The translations under genes and the position numbers were made by a program. A stretch of 43,490 nucleotides of DNA from Comamonadaceae bacterium 2FH (GTDB lineage: Bacteria > Pseudomonadota > Gammaproteobacteria > Burkholderiales > Burkholderiaceae_C), in contig SCMQ01000040.1 of the NCBI GenBank assembly GCA_005503335.1, forward strand, positions 1-43,490, in the 5' to 3' direction. Below, in pieces: positions 33,126-42,113 of this stretch. The notes beneath the pieces are model-generated. The model was not told the DNA's origin and searched no databases. It was given only the letters and a program-made list of their open reading frames with translations. Numbering within the stretch: the stretch's first letter is position 1; every line of letters starts with the position of its first letter.

Positions 33126-34772
33126 ATGGATTTCGACCCCGTCCTCATCGCCCCGCGCCGCGCCACCAGCCGGGCCCAGGGCTTCTGGCCAGACCGCACC
33201 ATCAACGACGAGCTGGACGCCTGCCTGGCCGCCTGTCCGGACAAGCTCGCGCTGACCGCGCTGCAGGCCGAGAGCGGCGCCACCACGCGCTTCAGTTACC
33301 GCGAGCTCGCCGCAATGGCCGACCGCGTGGCCGTGGGCCTGGCGCGCCTCGGCGTGGGCCGCAACGACGTGGTCGCCTGCCAGCTGCCCAACTGGTGGCA
33401 GTTCACCGTCACCTACCTGGCCTGCTCGCGCATAGGCGCGGTGATGAACCCGCTGATGCACATCTTCCGCGAGCGCGAGCTCAGCTTCATGCTCAAGCAT
33501 GGCGAGGCCAAGCTGCTGATCGTGCCCAAGAGCTTCCGCGGCTTCGACTTCGAGGCCATGGCGACCGCCCTGCAACCCGAGCTGCCGCAGCTCAGGCAGG
33601 TGGTCGTGGTCGGCGGCGCGGGCGCCGACAGCTTTGAGGCCCTGCTCAGCGGCCCGGCCTGGGAAAACGAAGCCGATGCGCGCGAGATCCTGACGCAGCA
33701 CCGCCCCGGCCCCGACGACGTGACCCAGCTGATCTACACCTCGGGCACCACCGGCGAGCCCAAGGGCGTGATGCACACGGCCAACACCACCATGGCCAAC
33801 ATCATTCCCTATGCCGAGCGCCTGCGCCTCGGCGAAGCCGACCGGGTGCTGATGGCCTCGCCCATGGCGCACCAGACCGGCTTCATGTACGGGCTGATGA
33901 TGCCCGTCATGCTGCGCGCCAGCGCCGTGCTGCTCGACATCTGGGAGCCGCGCAAGGCCGTCGAGCTGATCCGCGCCGAGGGCGCCAGCTTCACCATGGC
34001 CTCCACGCCTTTCCTGAACGATCTCGCGAAGACCGTCGCCGAGTCGGGCCTCACGGTGCCCACGCTGCGGACCTTCCTCTGTGCCGGCGCACCGATTCCC
34101 GGCCCGCTGGTCGAGCAGGCGCGCCAGGTGCTGGGCACCAAAATCGTCTCGGCCTGGGGCATGACGGAGAACGGCGCCGTGACGCTGATCGAGCTCGACG
34201 ACCCCGACGAGCGCGCCTTCACCACCGACGGCCACCCGCTGCCCGGTGTGGAGCTCAAGGTGGTCGACGCCGACGGCGAGGCGCTGCCCGCCGGTGAGGC
34301 CGGCCGGCTGCTGGTGCGCTCGGTGTCCAACTTCGGCGGGTATCTGAAGCGCCCGCAGTGGAACGGCACCGACGCCGACGGCTGGTTCGACACCGGCGAC
34401 CTGGCGCGCCTGGACGCGCAAGGCTATGTGCGCATCACCGGGCGCAGCAAGGACGTGATCATCCGCGGCGGCGAGAACATCCCGGTGGTCGAGATCGAGG
34501 CCCTGCTCTACAAGCACCCGGCGATCGCCATGGCCGCCATCGTCGCCTACCCGGACGAGCGCCTGGGCGAGCGCGCCTGCGCCGTCGTCGTGCCCAAGCC
34601 CGGCCAGAGCATAGACCTGCCGGCCATCGTCGATTTCCTGAAGGCGCAGCAGGTGGCCATGCAGTACCTGCCCGAGCGCCTGGTCGTGCGCGACGCCATG
34701 CCGGCCACGCCGTCCGGAAAGATCCAGAAGTTCAAGCTGCGCGAGATGCTGCGCGACGCGCTCGCCGCCTGA
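33126..34772 (+). CDS. aliA: Cyclohexanecarboxylate-CoA ligase
   Basis: A 548-residue acyl-adenylate-forming ligase. The P-loop is LIYTSGTTGEPKGVMH, the A5 block SAWGMTENGAVTL, A7 GWFDTGDLARLD, A8 GRSKDVIIRGGENIPVVEIE, and the catalytic Lys lies in PSGKIQKFKLRE. It activates the ring acid with ATP and CoA. Substrate choice is inferred from the operon, as similar ligases act on other acids. AGAAGGAGA precedes the ATG. Its neighbours are aliB and a Bug protein. Confidence 0.87.
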   Translation: MDFDPVLIAPRRATSRAQGFWPDRTINDELDACLAACPDKLALTALQAESGATTRFSYRELAAMADRVAVGLARLGVGRNDVVACQLPNWWQFTVTYLACSRIGAVMNPLMHIFRERELSFMLKHGEAKLLIVPKSFRGFDFEAMATALQPELPQLRQVVVVGGAGADSFEALLSGPAWENEADAREILTQHRPGPDDVTQLIYTSGTTGEPKGVMHTANTTMANIIPYAERLRLGEADRVLMASPMAHQTGFMYGLMMPVMLRASAVLLDIWEPRKAVELIRAEGASFTMASTPFLNDLAKTVAESGLTVPTLRTFLCAGAPIPGPLVEQARQVLGTKIVSAWGMTENGAVTLIELDDPDERAFTTDGHPLPGVELKVVDADGEALPAGEAGRLLVRSVSNFGGYLKRPQWNGTDADGWFDTGDLARLDAQGYVRITGRSKDVIIRGGENIPVVEIEALLYKHPAIAMAAIVAYPDERLGERACAVVVPKPGQSIDLPAIVDFLKAQQVAMQYLPERLVVRDAMPATPSGKIQKFKLREMLRDALAA

Positions 34773-34809
34773 CGCCAACCCCGAGAACCACCCACAGGAG
34801 ACAAGCCCC

Positions 34810-35805
34810 ATGACACCGAACAAGACCCTCTTGCCGCGCCGCCGGCTGATGCAGGCCGCCGCCGCAGTCTGCGCGCTGGGCGCCGCCGGCGCCCTGCACG
34901 CTCAGCCAGCCAGCTGGCCCACCAAGCCGATCCGCATCGTGGTCGGCTTCGCGCCGGGCGGCACCACCGACGTGATGGCCCGCGTGATGGCCCAGTCCCT
35001 CGGCGAGGCGCTGGGCCAGAGCGTGGTGGTGGACAACAAGCCCGGCGCCAGCGGCAACGTGGCGGCCAGCGAAGTCATACGCGCCACCCCGGACGGCCAT
35101 ACCTTCCTGATCGCGCCGACCTCGGTCGAGACGGCCAACCCCTTCCTGTTCAAGCAGACCATCAGCCCGGCCAAGGAGCTGAGCCCCGTGGCCGGCGTCG
35201 GGCGCAGCCAGATGTACCTGGTGGTCAAGCCGCAATCCACCGTCAAGGACGCGCGGGAATTCGTCGCCTTCGCCCAGGCCAACCCGGGCAAGCTGTCCTA
35301 CGCTTCAGCCGGCCCGGGCACACCACCGCACCTGGCGGGCGAGCTGTTCAAGAAGGTCACGGGCGTATTCGCCACCCACATCCCCTACCGCGGCGCGGCG
35401 CCGGCGCTGCAGGACGTGATGGCCGGGCAGGCGGACTACGTGTTCGACCCGGGCATCGCCTTCCCGCACGTGCGTGCCGGCAAGGTGCGCATGCTGGCCG
35501 TGGCCGGCGCCAGGCGCTCGTCCTTCTTCCCGGATGTGCCGACCCTGGCGGAGCTGGGCTTCAAGGGCGCCGAGCTCGACATCTGGTTCGGCCTGTGGGC
35601 GCCCAACGGCACCCCCGCGGACGTCACGGCCCGCATGGCGAAGGAGCTTGCCAGGGCCCTGGCCCTGCCCACGACCAAGGCCCGCTACGAGTCGCTGGGC
35701 GCGGAACCCGTCGGCCTGGACAACGCCGAATTCCGCAGCCTGCTGGCCAGCGAAACCAAGCAGCTTTCCACCCTGATCCGCGACAGCCGGATCAACATAG
35801 ACTGA
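34810..35805 (+). CDS. Bug/TctC-type periplasmic receptor within the alicyclic operon
   Basis: A 331-residue TTT-family binding protein with a Tat-like or Sec signal (PRRRLMQAAAAVCALGAAGA). Marks are WPTKPIRIVVGFAPGGTTDV, SVVVDNKPGASGNVAASEVI, HIPYRGAAPALQDVMAGQAD, FPDVPTLAELGFKGAELDIW and LWAPNGTPADV. The start follows AGGAG. Its place between aliA and badK, with short gaps, suggests it binds cyclohexanecarboxylate or a related alicyclic/aromatic acid. No TctAB genes are present. Confidence 0.9.
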   Translation: MTPNKTLLPRRRLMQAAAAVCALGAAGALHAQPASWPTKPIRIVVGFAPGGTTDVMARVMAQSLGEALGQSVVVDNKPGASGNVAASEVIRATPDGHTFLIAPTSVETANPFLFKQTISPAKELSPVAGVGRSQMYLVVKPQSTVKDAREFVAFAQANPGKLSYASAGPGTPPHLAGELFKKVTGVFATHIPYRGAAPALQDVMAGQADYVFDPGIAFPHVRAGKVRMLAVAGARRSSFFPDVPTLAELGFKGAELDIWFGLWAPNGTPADVTARMAKELARALALPTTKARYESLGAEPVGLDNAEFRSLLASETKQLSTLIRDSRINID

Positions 35806-35828
35806 GCCGGCGCTCGGCCCGCAGCATC

Positions 35829-36605
35829 ATGGAAACACCACCCGTCCTCGTGGACACGCGCGGCCGCGTCGGCCTGATCACGCTGAACCGGCCGCGCCAG
35901 CTCAATGCCCTCAGCGACGCGCTGATGGATGCGCTCGGCGCCGCCCTGCTGGCCTTCGACGCCGACCCCGGCATAGGCGCCATCGTGATCGCCGGAGGCC
36001 CCAAGGCCTTCGCGGCCGGCGCCGACATCTCGGCCATGGCCGACTGGAGCTACATGGACGTCTACCAGGGCGAGTTCATCACGCGCAACTGGGAGACCAT
36101 ACGCCGCGTGCGCAAGCCGGTGCTGGCGGCCGTGGCCGGCCTGGCCCTGGGCGGCGGCTGCGAGCTGGCCCTGGCCTGCGACATCGTGGTCGCGGCCGAG
36201 TCGGCGCGCTTCGGCCTGCCCGAGGTCAAGCTGGCCATGCTGCCCGGCGCCGGCGGCACCCAGCGCCTGCCGCGCGCCATCGGCAAGGCCAAGGCCATGG
36301 ACATGTGCCTGTCGGCGCGCCAGCTCGACGCCGCCGAGGCCGACCGCTGGGGCCTGGTCTCGCGCGTGGTGCCGGACGAGGCGCTGCTCGACGCCACCCT
36401 GGCCCTGGCGGCCGAGATCGCCGCCTATTCGCTGCCGGCGCTGATGGCCATCAAGGAGTCGGTCAACCGCGCCTGGGAGTCCTCGCTCAGCGAGGGCATC
36501 GCCTACGAACGGCGCGCGCTCTACGCGCGCTTCGCGAGCGCCGACGCGCACGAAGGCATGCAGGCCTTCCTGGCCAAGCGCCGACCGCAGTTCAGCCACC
36601 GCTGA
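35829..36605 (+). CDS. badK: Cyclohex-1-ene-1-carboxyl-CoA hydratase
   Basis: A 258-residue enoyl-CoA hydratase. RGRVGLITLNRPRQLNALSD, FAAGADISAMADWSYMDVYQ, then FITRNWETIRRVRKPVLAAV, LGGGCELALACD (oxyanion hole) and LPEVKLAMLPGAGGTQRLPR with the catalytic Glu region. The WSYMDVYQGEFITRNWETIR stretch is close to what I remember of BadK. It adds water to the ring alkene to give the 2-hydroxy ester, BadH's substrate. Its 3' end overlaps the convergent acsA-like gene by 14 bp. Confidence 0.85.
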   Translation: METPPVLVDTRGRVGLITLNRPRQLNALSDALMDALGAALLAFDADPGIGAIVIAGGPKAFAAGADISAMADWSYMDVYQGEFITRNWETIRRVRKPVLAAVAGLALGGGCELALACDIVVAAESARFGLPEVKLAMLPGAGGTQRLPRAIGKAKAMDMCLSARQLDAAEADRWGLVSRVVPDEALLDATLALAAEIAAYSLPALMAIKESVNRAWESSLSEGIAYERRALYARFASADAHEGMQAFLAKRRPQFSHR

Positions 36606-38718
36606 GGGCCGGCGCGCCTCCCCGCCCTGCCAGCCGACTGGCCGCGAAGTCCACGTACCAGTCCAGGCAGCCCGGATTGGCCATCGCGTCCTTGTTGACC
36701 ACCTTCTCCAGCGGTGCGCCGAGCAGCAGCTTCTTGATCGGCAGCTCCTGCTTCTTGCCCGAGAGCGTGCGCGGCACCTCGGCCACCTGCAGGATCTCGT
36801 CGGGCACGAAGCGCGGACTCAGGGCGGTCTTGATCGCGTCGGCCAGGCGGCGCATGAGCCCATCGTCGAGTACCAGGCCTTCGCGCAGCACCACGAACAG
36901 CGGCATGTAGCTCTCGCGGCCCAGGTATTCGAGGTCCACCACCAGGCTGTCCAGCACCTCGGGCAGGGCCTCGACCGCGCTGTAGAGCTCGCTGGTGCCC
37001 ATGCGCAGGCCGTGGCGGTTGATGGTGGCGTCGCTGCGGCCGTAGATCACGCAGCCCTCGCCGCCTTGCTCCTTGCTGCCTATGCGCAGCCAGTCGCCAT
37101 GGCGCCAGACGCTGCCGGCCTCGGGGCCGAGGTCGCCGCCGCCGGGCTTGCGGCCGTGGCCGGGCGGGTAGGACTCGAAATAGCTCGCCAGGTAGCGCGC
37201 GTGGTCCTGGTCGCCCCAGAAGTAAAGCGGCATCGAGGGAATGGGCTGGGTGCAGACCAGCTCGCCGACCTCGCCCAGCACCGGCTCGCCGCGCTCGTTC
37301 CAGGCCTCGACGGCGCAGCCCAGCAGGCGGCACTGCATGACGCCGGGCTGCTGCGGCAGCTCGCGGTGGCCGCCGATGAAGGCGCCGGCGAAGTCCGTAC
37401 CCCCGGAAATATTGCACCACCAGATGTCCTTCTGGGCCTCGCTCCCAGCGATGCGCGCGAACTGCTCGCTCCCCCAGGCCTGAGCCTCGGGCGACAGCGG
37501 CGAGCCGGTGCTGCCGAGCGCGCGTATGCGCGAGAGGTCGCCGCAGCGCGAAAGCTCGACACCGGCCTTGAGGCAGTTGGCATAGAAGGCCGCGCCGGCG
37601 CCGAAGTAGCTCACGCCGGTCTCGGCCGCGAAGCGCCACAGCAGGCCCCAGTCCGGGTTGTCCTTGCTGCCGCCGGGGTTGCCGTCGTAGAGCACGCAGG
37701 TCGTGCCGTTGAGCAGGCCCGAGAGCTGGGCGTTCCACATCACCCAGCCGGTGGAGCTGTACCAGTGGAAGCGCTCGCCCCAGCTGTTGGGCGCGTAGCT
37801 GCAGCCCACGTCGTTGTGCAGGGTCTTGAGCGCCAGGGCCACCAGCACAGTGCCGCCATGGCCGTGCACGATGGGCTTGGGCAGGCCCGTGGTGCCGCTC
37901 GAGTAGACGATCCACAGCGGGTGGTCGAAGGGCAGAGCGAGCGGCTCGAAGGCCTCGGTCTGCGCGTCGTGGCGCGCCGTGAGGCGCGACAGGCGCGGCG
38001 CCATGGCGAACTCGTTGGCCGTGAGGTCGGCCGTGCCCAGGTTGTCGTGCAGGATCAGGTGCTCAAGCGTGGGCAGGGCCTGGCGCAGCTCGTCCACCAC
38101 GGCCATGCGGTCGTGGTCGCGCCCGCCGTAGCGCACGCCGTCGCAGGCGATCAGCACCTTGGGTTCGATCTGGCGGAAGCGGTCGAGCACGGCCTGGGCC
38201 CCCATGTCGGGCGCGCAGATGCTCCACACGCCGCCCAGGCTCACGGTGGCGAGGAAGGCCACCATGGCCTCGGGGATGTTGGGCAGGTAGGCGGCGACCC
38301 GGTCGCCCGGCTGCAGGCCCTGGGCCCTGAGGTGCAGGGCCAGCGAAGCGACCTGGCGCCTGAGCTCGGGCCAGGACAGCTCGTGCGCCGTACCCAGCTC
38401 GTTGCGGCTCACGATGGCCGGAAAGCCCGCGGCCTGGGCCGGCGCCACATGGCGGAACACCTGCTGCGCGTAGTTGAGCTGCGCGCCGGGGAACCAGACC
38501 GCCCCGGGCATCACGTTCTTCACGAGCACGGCGCTGTGCGGCGTGGGCGAGCGCAGGTCGAAGTAGTCCCAGATGCTTTGCCAGAAGGCGTCGAGCTCGG
38601 TGGTGGACCAGCGCCAGAGCTCGCCGTAGCTCGCGAAGCTCAGGCCGCGCTTGTCGCGCAGCCAGTTCTGGTAGAGGCGGATCTGCGGAACGTAGGGAGG
38701 GGCGGCGGTCGGGCTCAT
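36592..38718 (-). CDS. Acetoacetyl-CoA synthetase (acetoacetate-CoA ligase)
   Basis: A 708-residue ligase. The N-terminal acetyl-CoA-synthetase-like block is LWRWSTTELDAFWQSIWDYF, then PGAVWFPGAQLNYAQ. The P-loop is WIVYSSGTTGLPKPIVHGHG, followed by HWYSSTGWVMWNAQLSGLL, ISGGTDFAGAFIGG, GRSDATINRHGLRMGTSELY and the Lys in LSGKKQELPIKKLLLG. These are the AACS signatures. It activates acetoacetate with ATP. The C-terminus is longer than usual (~650) by an Ala/Gly-rich tail overlapping badK. It may serve ketone-body or polyhydroxyalkanoate metabolism. Confidence 0.92.
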   Translation of the reverse strand: MSPTAAPPYVPQIRLYQNWLRDKRGLSFASYGELWRWSTTELDAFWQSIWDYFDLRSPTPHSAVLVKNVMPGAVWFPGAQLNYAQQVFRHVAPAQAAGFPAIVSRNELGTAHELSWPELRRQVASLALHLRAQGLQPGDRVAAYLPNIPEAMVAFLATVSLGGVWSICAPDMGAQAVLDRFRQIEPKVLIACDGVRYGGRDHDRMAVVDELRQALPTLEHLILHDNLGTADLTANEFAMAPRLSRLTARHDAQTEAFEPLALPFDHPLWIVYSSGTTGLPKPIVHGHGGTVLVALALKTLHNDVGCSYAPNSWGERFHWYSSTGWVMWNAQLSGLLNGTTCVLYDGNPGGSKDNPDWGLLWRFAAETGVSYFGAGAAFYANCLKAGVELSRCGDLSRIRALGSTGSPLSPEAQAWGSEQFARIAGSEAQKDIWWCNISGGTDFAGAFIGGHRELPQQPGVMQCRLLGCAVEAWNERGEPVLGEVGELVCTQPIPSMPLYFWGDQDHARYLASYFESYPPGHGRKPGGGDLGPEAGSVWRHGDWLRIGSKEQGGEGCVIYGRSDATINRHGLRMGTSELYSAVEALPEVLDSLVVDLEYLGRESYMPLFVVLREGLVLDDGLMRRLADAIKTALSPRFVPDEILQVAEVPRTLSGKKQELPIKKLLLGAPLEKVVNKDAMANPGCLDWYVDFAASRLAGRGGAPALSGG

Positions 38719-38792
38719 GCGCGCCAGCGTAGCAGCGTCGCGCCGTGCGCGCATCCCCGGCTTTCGCCTACGCGACAGCGGTAGTCGCGGGC

Positions 38793-39245
38793 TCAGACCT
38801 TGTAGGTCGACAGCAGCAGGTTGGTCTCGGTGTTGACAATGCCCTTGATCTGGCGGATGCGGGTCAGCACGCGGTCGAAGGCTTCCAGGCTGTCGGCGCT
38901 GATCTCGGCCACCACGTCCCAGCGGCCGTTGGTCGAATGCAGGCTGTCCACCGCCGGCTCGCCGCGCAGGGCCTGGATCACGCTGGGCGCGCTGGTGCCC
39001 TCGACCGCGATGGTGGTCCAGGCACGTATGCGGTGCGGCTGGGCGGCGGGTTTCAGGCGCACGGTGTAGCCGGTGACGATGCCGCCCTTCTCCAGCCGGG
39101 CCAGGCGGTTCTGCACCGTGCCGCGCGAGACCTTGAGCCGCTCGGCCAGGGCCGACAGGCTCATGCGCGCGTCGTCGCGCAGCAAGGCGATCAGTTGCCG
39201 GTCGGTGTCGTCCAGATGGATCGTTTCGTCAGCCATGGCTGGCAT
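38793..39245 (-). CDS. Lrp/AsnC-family regulator
   Basis: A 150-residue regulator (starts at 39245 or 39236). The HTH is LDDTDRQLIALLRDDARMSL, then ALAERLKVSRGTVQNRLARL. A RAM ligand domain follows (AWTTIAVEGTSAPSVIQALR ... GRWDVVAEISADSLEAFDRV). It is divergent from the ornithine cyclodeaminase gene, with 139 bp between, so it likely regulates it in response to an amino acid, as Lrp-type activators of ocd-like genes do. Confidence 0.9.
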   Translation of the reverse strand: MPAMADETIHLDDTDRQLIALLRDDARMSLSALAERLKVSRGTVQNRLARLEKGGIVTGYTVRLKPAAQPHRIRAWTTIAVEGTSAPSVIQALRGEPAVDSLHSTNGRWDVVAEISADSLEAFDRVLTRIRQIKGIVNTETNLLLSTYKV

Positions 39246-39384
39246 TTTGCACCCGAAGCTGGCAGAACGCAGCAGTTTCTCGGCTTTTGCCTGTCATCGC
39301 CCTTGACTATGCTTGTCTCTGTTCCCGCAAGGGGCGCCCCCGGCCAAGCTCGGCGGGGCGGCGCCACCTGCCAAGGAGGCCGCC

Positions 39385-40416
39385 ATGCTGACCCGCCATC
39401 TCGACGCCGACGACCTGCGCCAGCTGCTGCGCCGCCTTGGCCCGGAAGCCCTGCTGCGCGAGATCGCCGCCGCGCTGCGCGAGGATTTCCTGCGCTGGGA
39501 GCAGTTCGACAAGATCCCGCGCTGCGCCAGCCACTGCCGCCAGGGCGTGATCGAGCTGATGCCGGTGGCCGACGGCGAGCGCCATGCCTTCAAGTACGTC
39601 AACGGCCACCCCGGCAACCCCGCGCTGGGCCTGCCCACGGTGATGGCCTTCGGCGTGCTGTCCGACATGGCCACGGGCGCGCCGCTGCTGCTATCCGAGC
39701 TCACGCTGACCACGGCCCTGCGCACCGCCGCCACCTCGGCCCTGGCGGCGCAGGTGCTGGCGCGGCCCGACGCGCGCACCATGGCCTTGATCGGCAACGG
39801 CGCGCAGGCCGAGTTCCAGGCCCTGGCCTTCATGAGCCTGGTCGGCGTGCGCCGGCTGCGCGTGTACGACACCGACCGGCGCGCCACGGCCAAGCTGCTG
39901 CGCAACCTGCAGCCCTACGTGGACGCGGGGCGCCTCAGCATCGAGCCCTGCGCGAGCACGGCCGAGGCGGTGCAGGGCAGCGACATCGTCACCACGGCCA
40001 CGGCCGACAAGTCGCATGCCGCCATCCTGGCGGCGGGCCTGATCGCGCCCGGCATGCACCTCAACGCCCTGGGCGGCGACTGCCCCGGCAAGACCGAGCT
40101 GGACCCGCGCATCCTGCAGCACGCCCATGTGTTCGTCGAATACGCGCCGCAGAGCCGTCTCGAGGGCGAGATCCAGCACATGCCGCACGACTTCGAGGTC
40201 ACCGAGCTCTGGCGCGTGCTGGCCGGCCAGGCGCCGGGCCGCACGCACCCCGACCAGGTCACGGTGTTCGACTCGGTCGGCTTCGCGCTGGAGGACTTCT
40301 CGGCCCTGCGCACGCTCGAGCGCCTGGCGCGCGAGCATGAGCTCGGCCGCCTGCTGTCCCTGGTGCCGGCCATGGCCGACCCCAAGGACCTCTGGGGCTG
40401 GGCGCACGGCGGCTGA
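39385..40416 (+). CDS. Ornithine cyclodeaminase family protein
   Basis: A 343-residue OCD/mu-crystallin enzyme. IPRCASHCRQGVIELMPVAD, FKYVNGHPGNPALGLPTVMA, the Rossmann motif ALIGNGAQAEFQALAFMSLV, NALGGDCPGKTELDP, and DQVTVFDSVGFALEDFSALR. The set matches true ornithine cyclodeaminase (L-ornithine to L-proline plus ammonia, NAD+-dependent) better than alanine-dehydrogenase-like members. AAGGAGG precedes the ATG. It is convergent with the D-amino-acid dehydrogenase gene. Confidence 0.9.
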   Translation: MLTRHLDADDLRQLLRRLGPEALLREIAAALREDFLRWEQFDKIPRCASHCRQGVIELMPVADGERHAFKYVNGHPGNPALGLPTVMAFGVLSDMATGAPLLLSELTLTTALRTAATSALAAQVLARPDARTMALIGNGAQAEFQALAFMSLVGVRRLRVYDTDRRATAKLLRNLQPYVDAGRLSIEPCASTAEAVQGSDIVTTATADKSHAAILAAGLIAPGMHLNALGGDCPGKTELDPRILQHAHVFVEYAPQSRLEGEIQHMPHDFEVTELWRVLAGQAPGRTHPDQVTVFDSVGFALEDFSALRTLERLAREHELGRLLSLVPAMADPKDLWGWAHGG

Positions 40417-40443
40417 GCGCAGCGCGCCTCACCCTCGCCGCGC

Positions 40444-41700
40444 TTATGCGTAAGCTGTTCCCAGGGCAATGCGCGGGGTGCTGCCCAGGGCCTGCTCGAC
40501 CACGCCGCCCACCATGTCGGCGGTGACGGCCGACAGGGTCCAGCCCAGGTGGCCATGGCCGGTGTTGTAGAACACGTTGGCCGAGCGGCCGCGGCCCACG
40601 CGCGGCATCATGTTGGGCATCATGGGCCGCAGGCCGGCCCAGGGCACGACGCTGCGCGTGCTCACGCCAGGGAAGCATTGCTGCACCCAGTCGACCAGGG
40701 GGCGGATGCGGTCGGCGCGTATGTCCTTGTTGTAGCCGTTGAACTCGGCCGTGCCCGCAACGCGGAAACGGTCCACGCCCAGGCGGCTGGTCACCAGCTT
40801 GGTGGCGTCGTCGAGCAGGCTGACCGTGGGCGCGGCGGCCTGGCTCTGCGCGTCGTCGAGGTTCACCGTGATCGAGTAGCCCTTGACCGGGTAGATGTTG
40901 ACTCGGTCGCCCAGCTGCGCCGCGAAGGCGCGGCTGGCCACGCCGGCGCAGACCACCAGGCCGTCGAAGCGCAGCGTCTCCTCGCCCTGCCCGGCGCGCA
41001 CCGTGACACTGGCGCTGCGGCCGTCGCTGCGCAGCGCGACCACGTCCTCGCCATAGCGGCCGCGCACGCCCAGGCGGGCTATGGCCGCGGCCATGCCCTG
41101 CGTGAACTTGTGGATGTCGCCGGTGGCGTCGCTCTCGGTGTAGAAGCCGCCGTAGTAGGTCCCGGCCAGCGTGGGCTCGATGGCGCGCATCTCGGCCGGC
41201 GTCACCGCGCGGCGCTCGAGGCCACCCTCGGCCAGCAGCTGCGTGACCTGGGCCGCGTGGTCGAAGCCGGCCTTGTCGCGGTAGATGTGCAGGATGCCCT
41301 CCTTGCGCAGGTCGAAGTCCACGCCCTCGGCCTGGGCCCAGCCGAACAGGTGCTCGCGCGCGGCGATGGCCAGGCGCGCGGTCTCCACGGTGTTCTTGCG
41401 GTAGTCGGGGATGGCGGCCATGAACTCCAGGAACCAGGAGATCTTGTGCCAGCTCGGACGCGGGTTGACCAGCAGCGGGGCGTCGCTCTTGAGCATCCAC
41501 TTCATGCCCTTGAGGATGGTGGACCAGTGGGTCCAGACCTCGGCGTTGGAGGCCGAGAGCTGGCCGCCGTTGGCGAACGAGGTCTCCATGGCCGCGTAGC
41601 GGTGCTTCTCGAACAGGGTGACGGCAAAGCCGCGGCGCGCGAGCGCATAGGCCGTGGTGACGCCGGTGATGCCACCGCCGATGACAGCGATCGATTTCAT
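40444..41700 (-). CDS. dadA: D-amino-acid dehydrogenase (DadA-like, FAD)
   Basis: A 418-residue DAO-family flavoenzyme. The FAD motif is IAVIGGGITGVTTAYALARR at the N-terminus, then TSFANGGQLSASNAEVWTHW, EAMRAIEPTL-type sequence AEMRAIEPTLAGTYYGGFYT, GLVVCAGVASRAFAAQLG, PVKGYSITVNL and NVFYNTGHGHLGWTLS. It is membrane-associated and oxidatively deaminates D-amino acids to keto acids, passing electrons to the respiratory chain. The leader holds a tandem glycine riboswitch. Glycine or D-alanine as substrate is possible; the regulation suggests glycine or a related product. Confidence 0.88.
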   Translation of the reverse strand: MKSIAVIGGGITGVTTAYALARRGFAVTLFEKHRYAAMETSFANGGQLSASNAEVWTHWSTILKGMKWMLKSDAPLLVNPRPSWHKISWFLEFMAAIPDYRKNTVETARLAIAAREHLFGWAQAEGVDFDLRKEGILHIYRDKAGFDHAAQVTQLLAEGGLERRAVTPAEMRAIEPTLAGTYYGGFYTESDATGDIHKFTQGMAAAIARLGVRGRYGEDVVALRSDGRSASVTVRAGQGEETLRFDGLVVCAGVASRAFAAQLGDRVNIYPVKGYSITVNLDDAQSQAAAPTVSLLDDATKLVTSRLGVDRFRVAGTAEFNGYNKDIRADRIRPLVDWVQQCFPGVSTRSVVPWAGLRPMMPNMMPRVGRGRSANVFYNTGHGHLGWTLSAVTADMVGGVVEQALGSTPRIALGTAYA

Positions 41701-41762
41701 GAGCTAGGTCTTTCAGCAAACGTCGGGTTGGGCCCGCACGCAAGCTGCGTGGCGGACGCCCC

Positions 41763-41970
41763 CTCTGTTGCTGGACCTGAGAGATTCACGCGGCCGCCCG
41801 GCGGGCTTGGCGCTTGCTCCTTCGGTGCTGCGAGTGACGGACTCGGCAGCTCTTCAGAGTAAAAATGCAGGTACCGGTCCTTGGGCCTGAGAGATTCCGG
41901 GGCGGTTGCTCCTTCGGCGCTGCCCCTGCGCCGAACCTGGGTTCATGCGCGGGCAGACTCTCCCGATACC
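41763..41970 (-). promoter_or_regulatory. Tandem glycine riboswitch upstream of dadA
   Basis: Read on the minus strand there are two consecutive aptamers. Aptamer 1 (about 41970-41870) has GGGAGAG, GCGCCGAAGGAGCAA (41906-41920) and AATCTCTCAGGC (41885-41896). Aptamer 2 (about 41860-41763) has GCACCGAAGGAGCAA (41814-41828) and AATCTCTCAGGT (41775-41786). The CGAAGGxGCAA and CTCTCAGG blocks are the conserved core of the class. After aptamer 2 a 6-bp hairpin (CACGCA/TGCGTG, 41737-41751) may form part of the expression platform before the ATG at 41700. Confidence 0.92.
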
Positions 41971-41977
41971 ATGCGCC

Positions 41978-42008
41978 ATCTTAGCAGCGCCGCCGGGCGG
42001 CGCGGCAA
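41978..42008 (-). promoter_or_regulatory. Candidate sigma-70 promoter of the riboswitch-dadA transcript
   Basis: On the minus strand TTGCCG (42003-42008) and TAAGAT (41978-41983) are separated by 19 bp, and transcription would begin just before aptamer 1. The spacer contains the perfect GC-rich palindrome GCGCCGCC-g-GGCGGCGC (41987-42003), which could be an operator. Prediction by eye only. Confidence 0.4.
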
Positions 42009-42113
42009 GAAGGCCTCGAAACCATGGGGTCGTTCCTGGCCGACCGCTGCACATGGCGGGGTCCCGCCCCGGCAGCGTTAGCATGTCCCCCATCCCATAT
42101 CCATACCCGCCCC

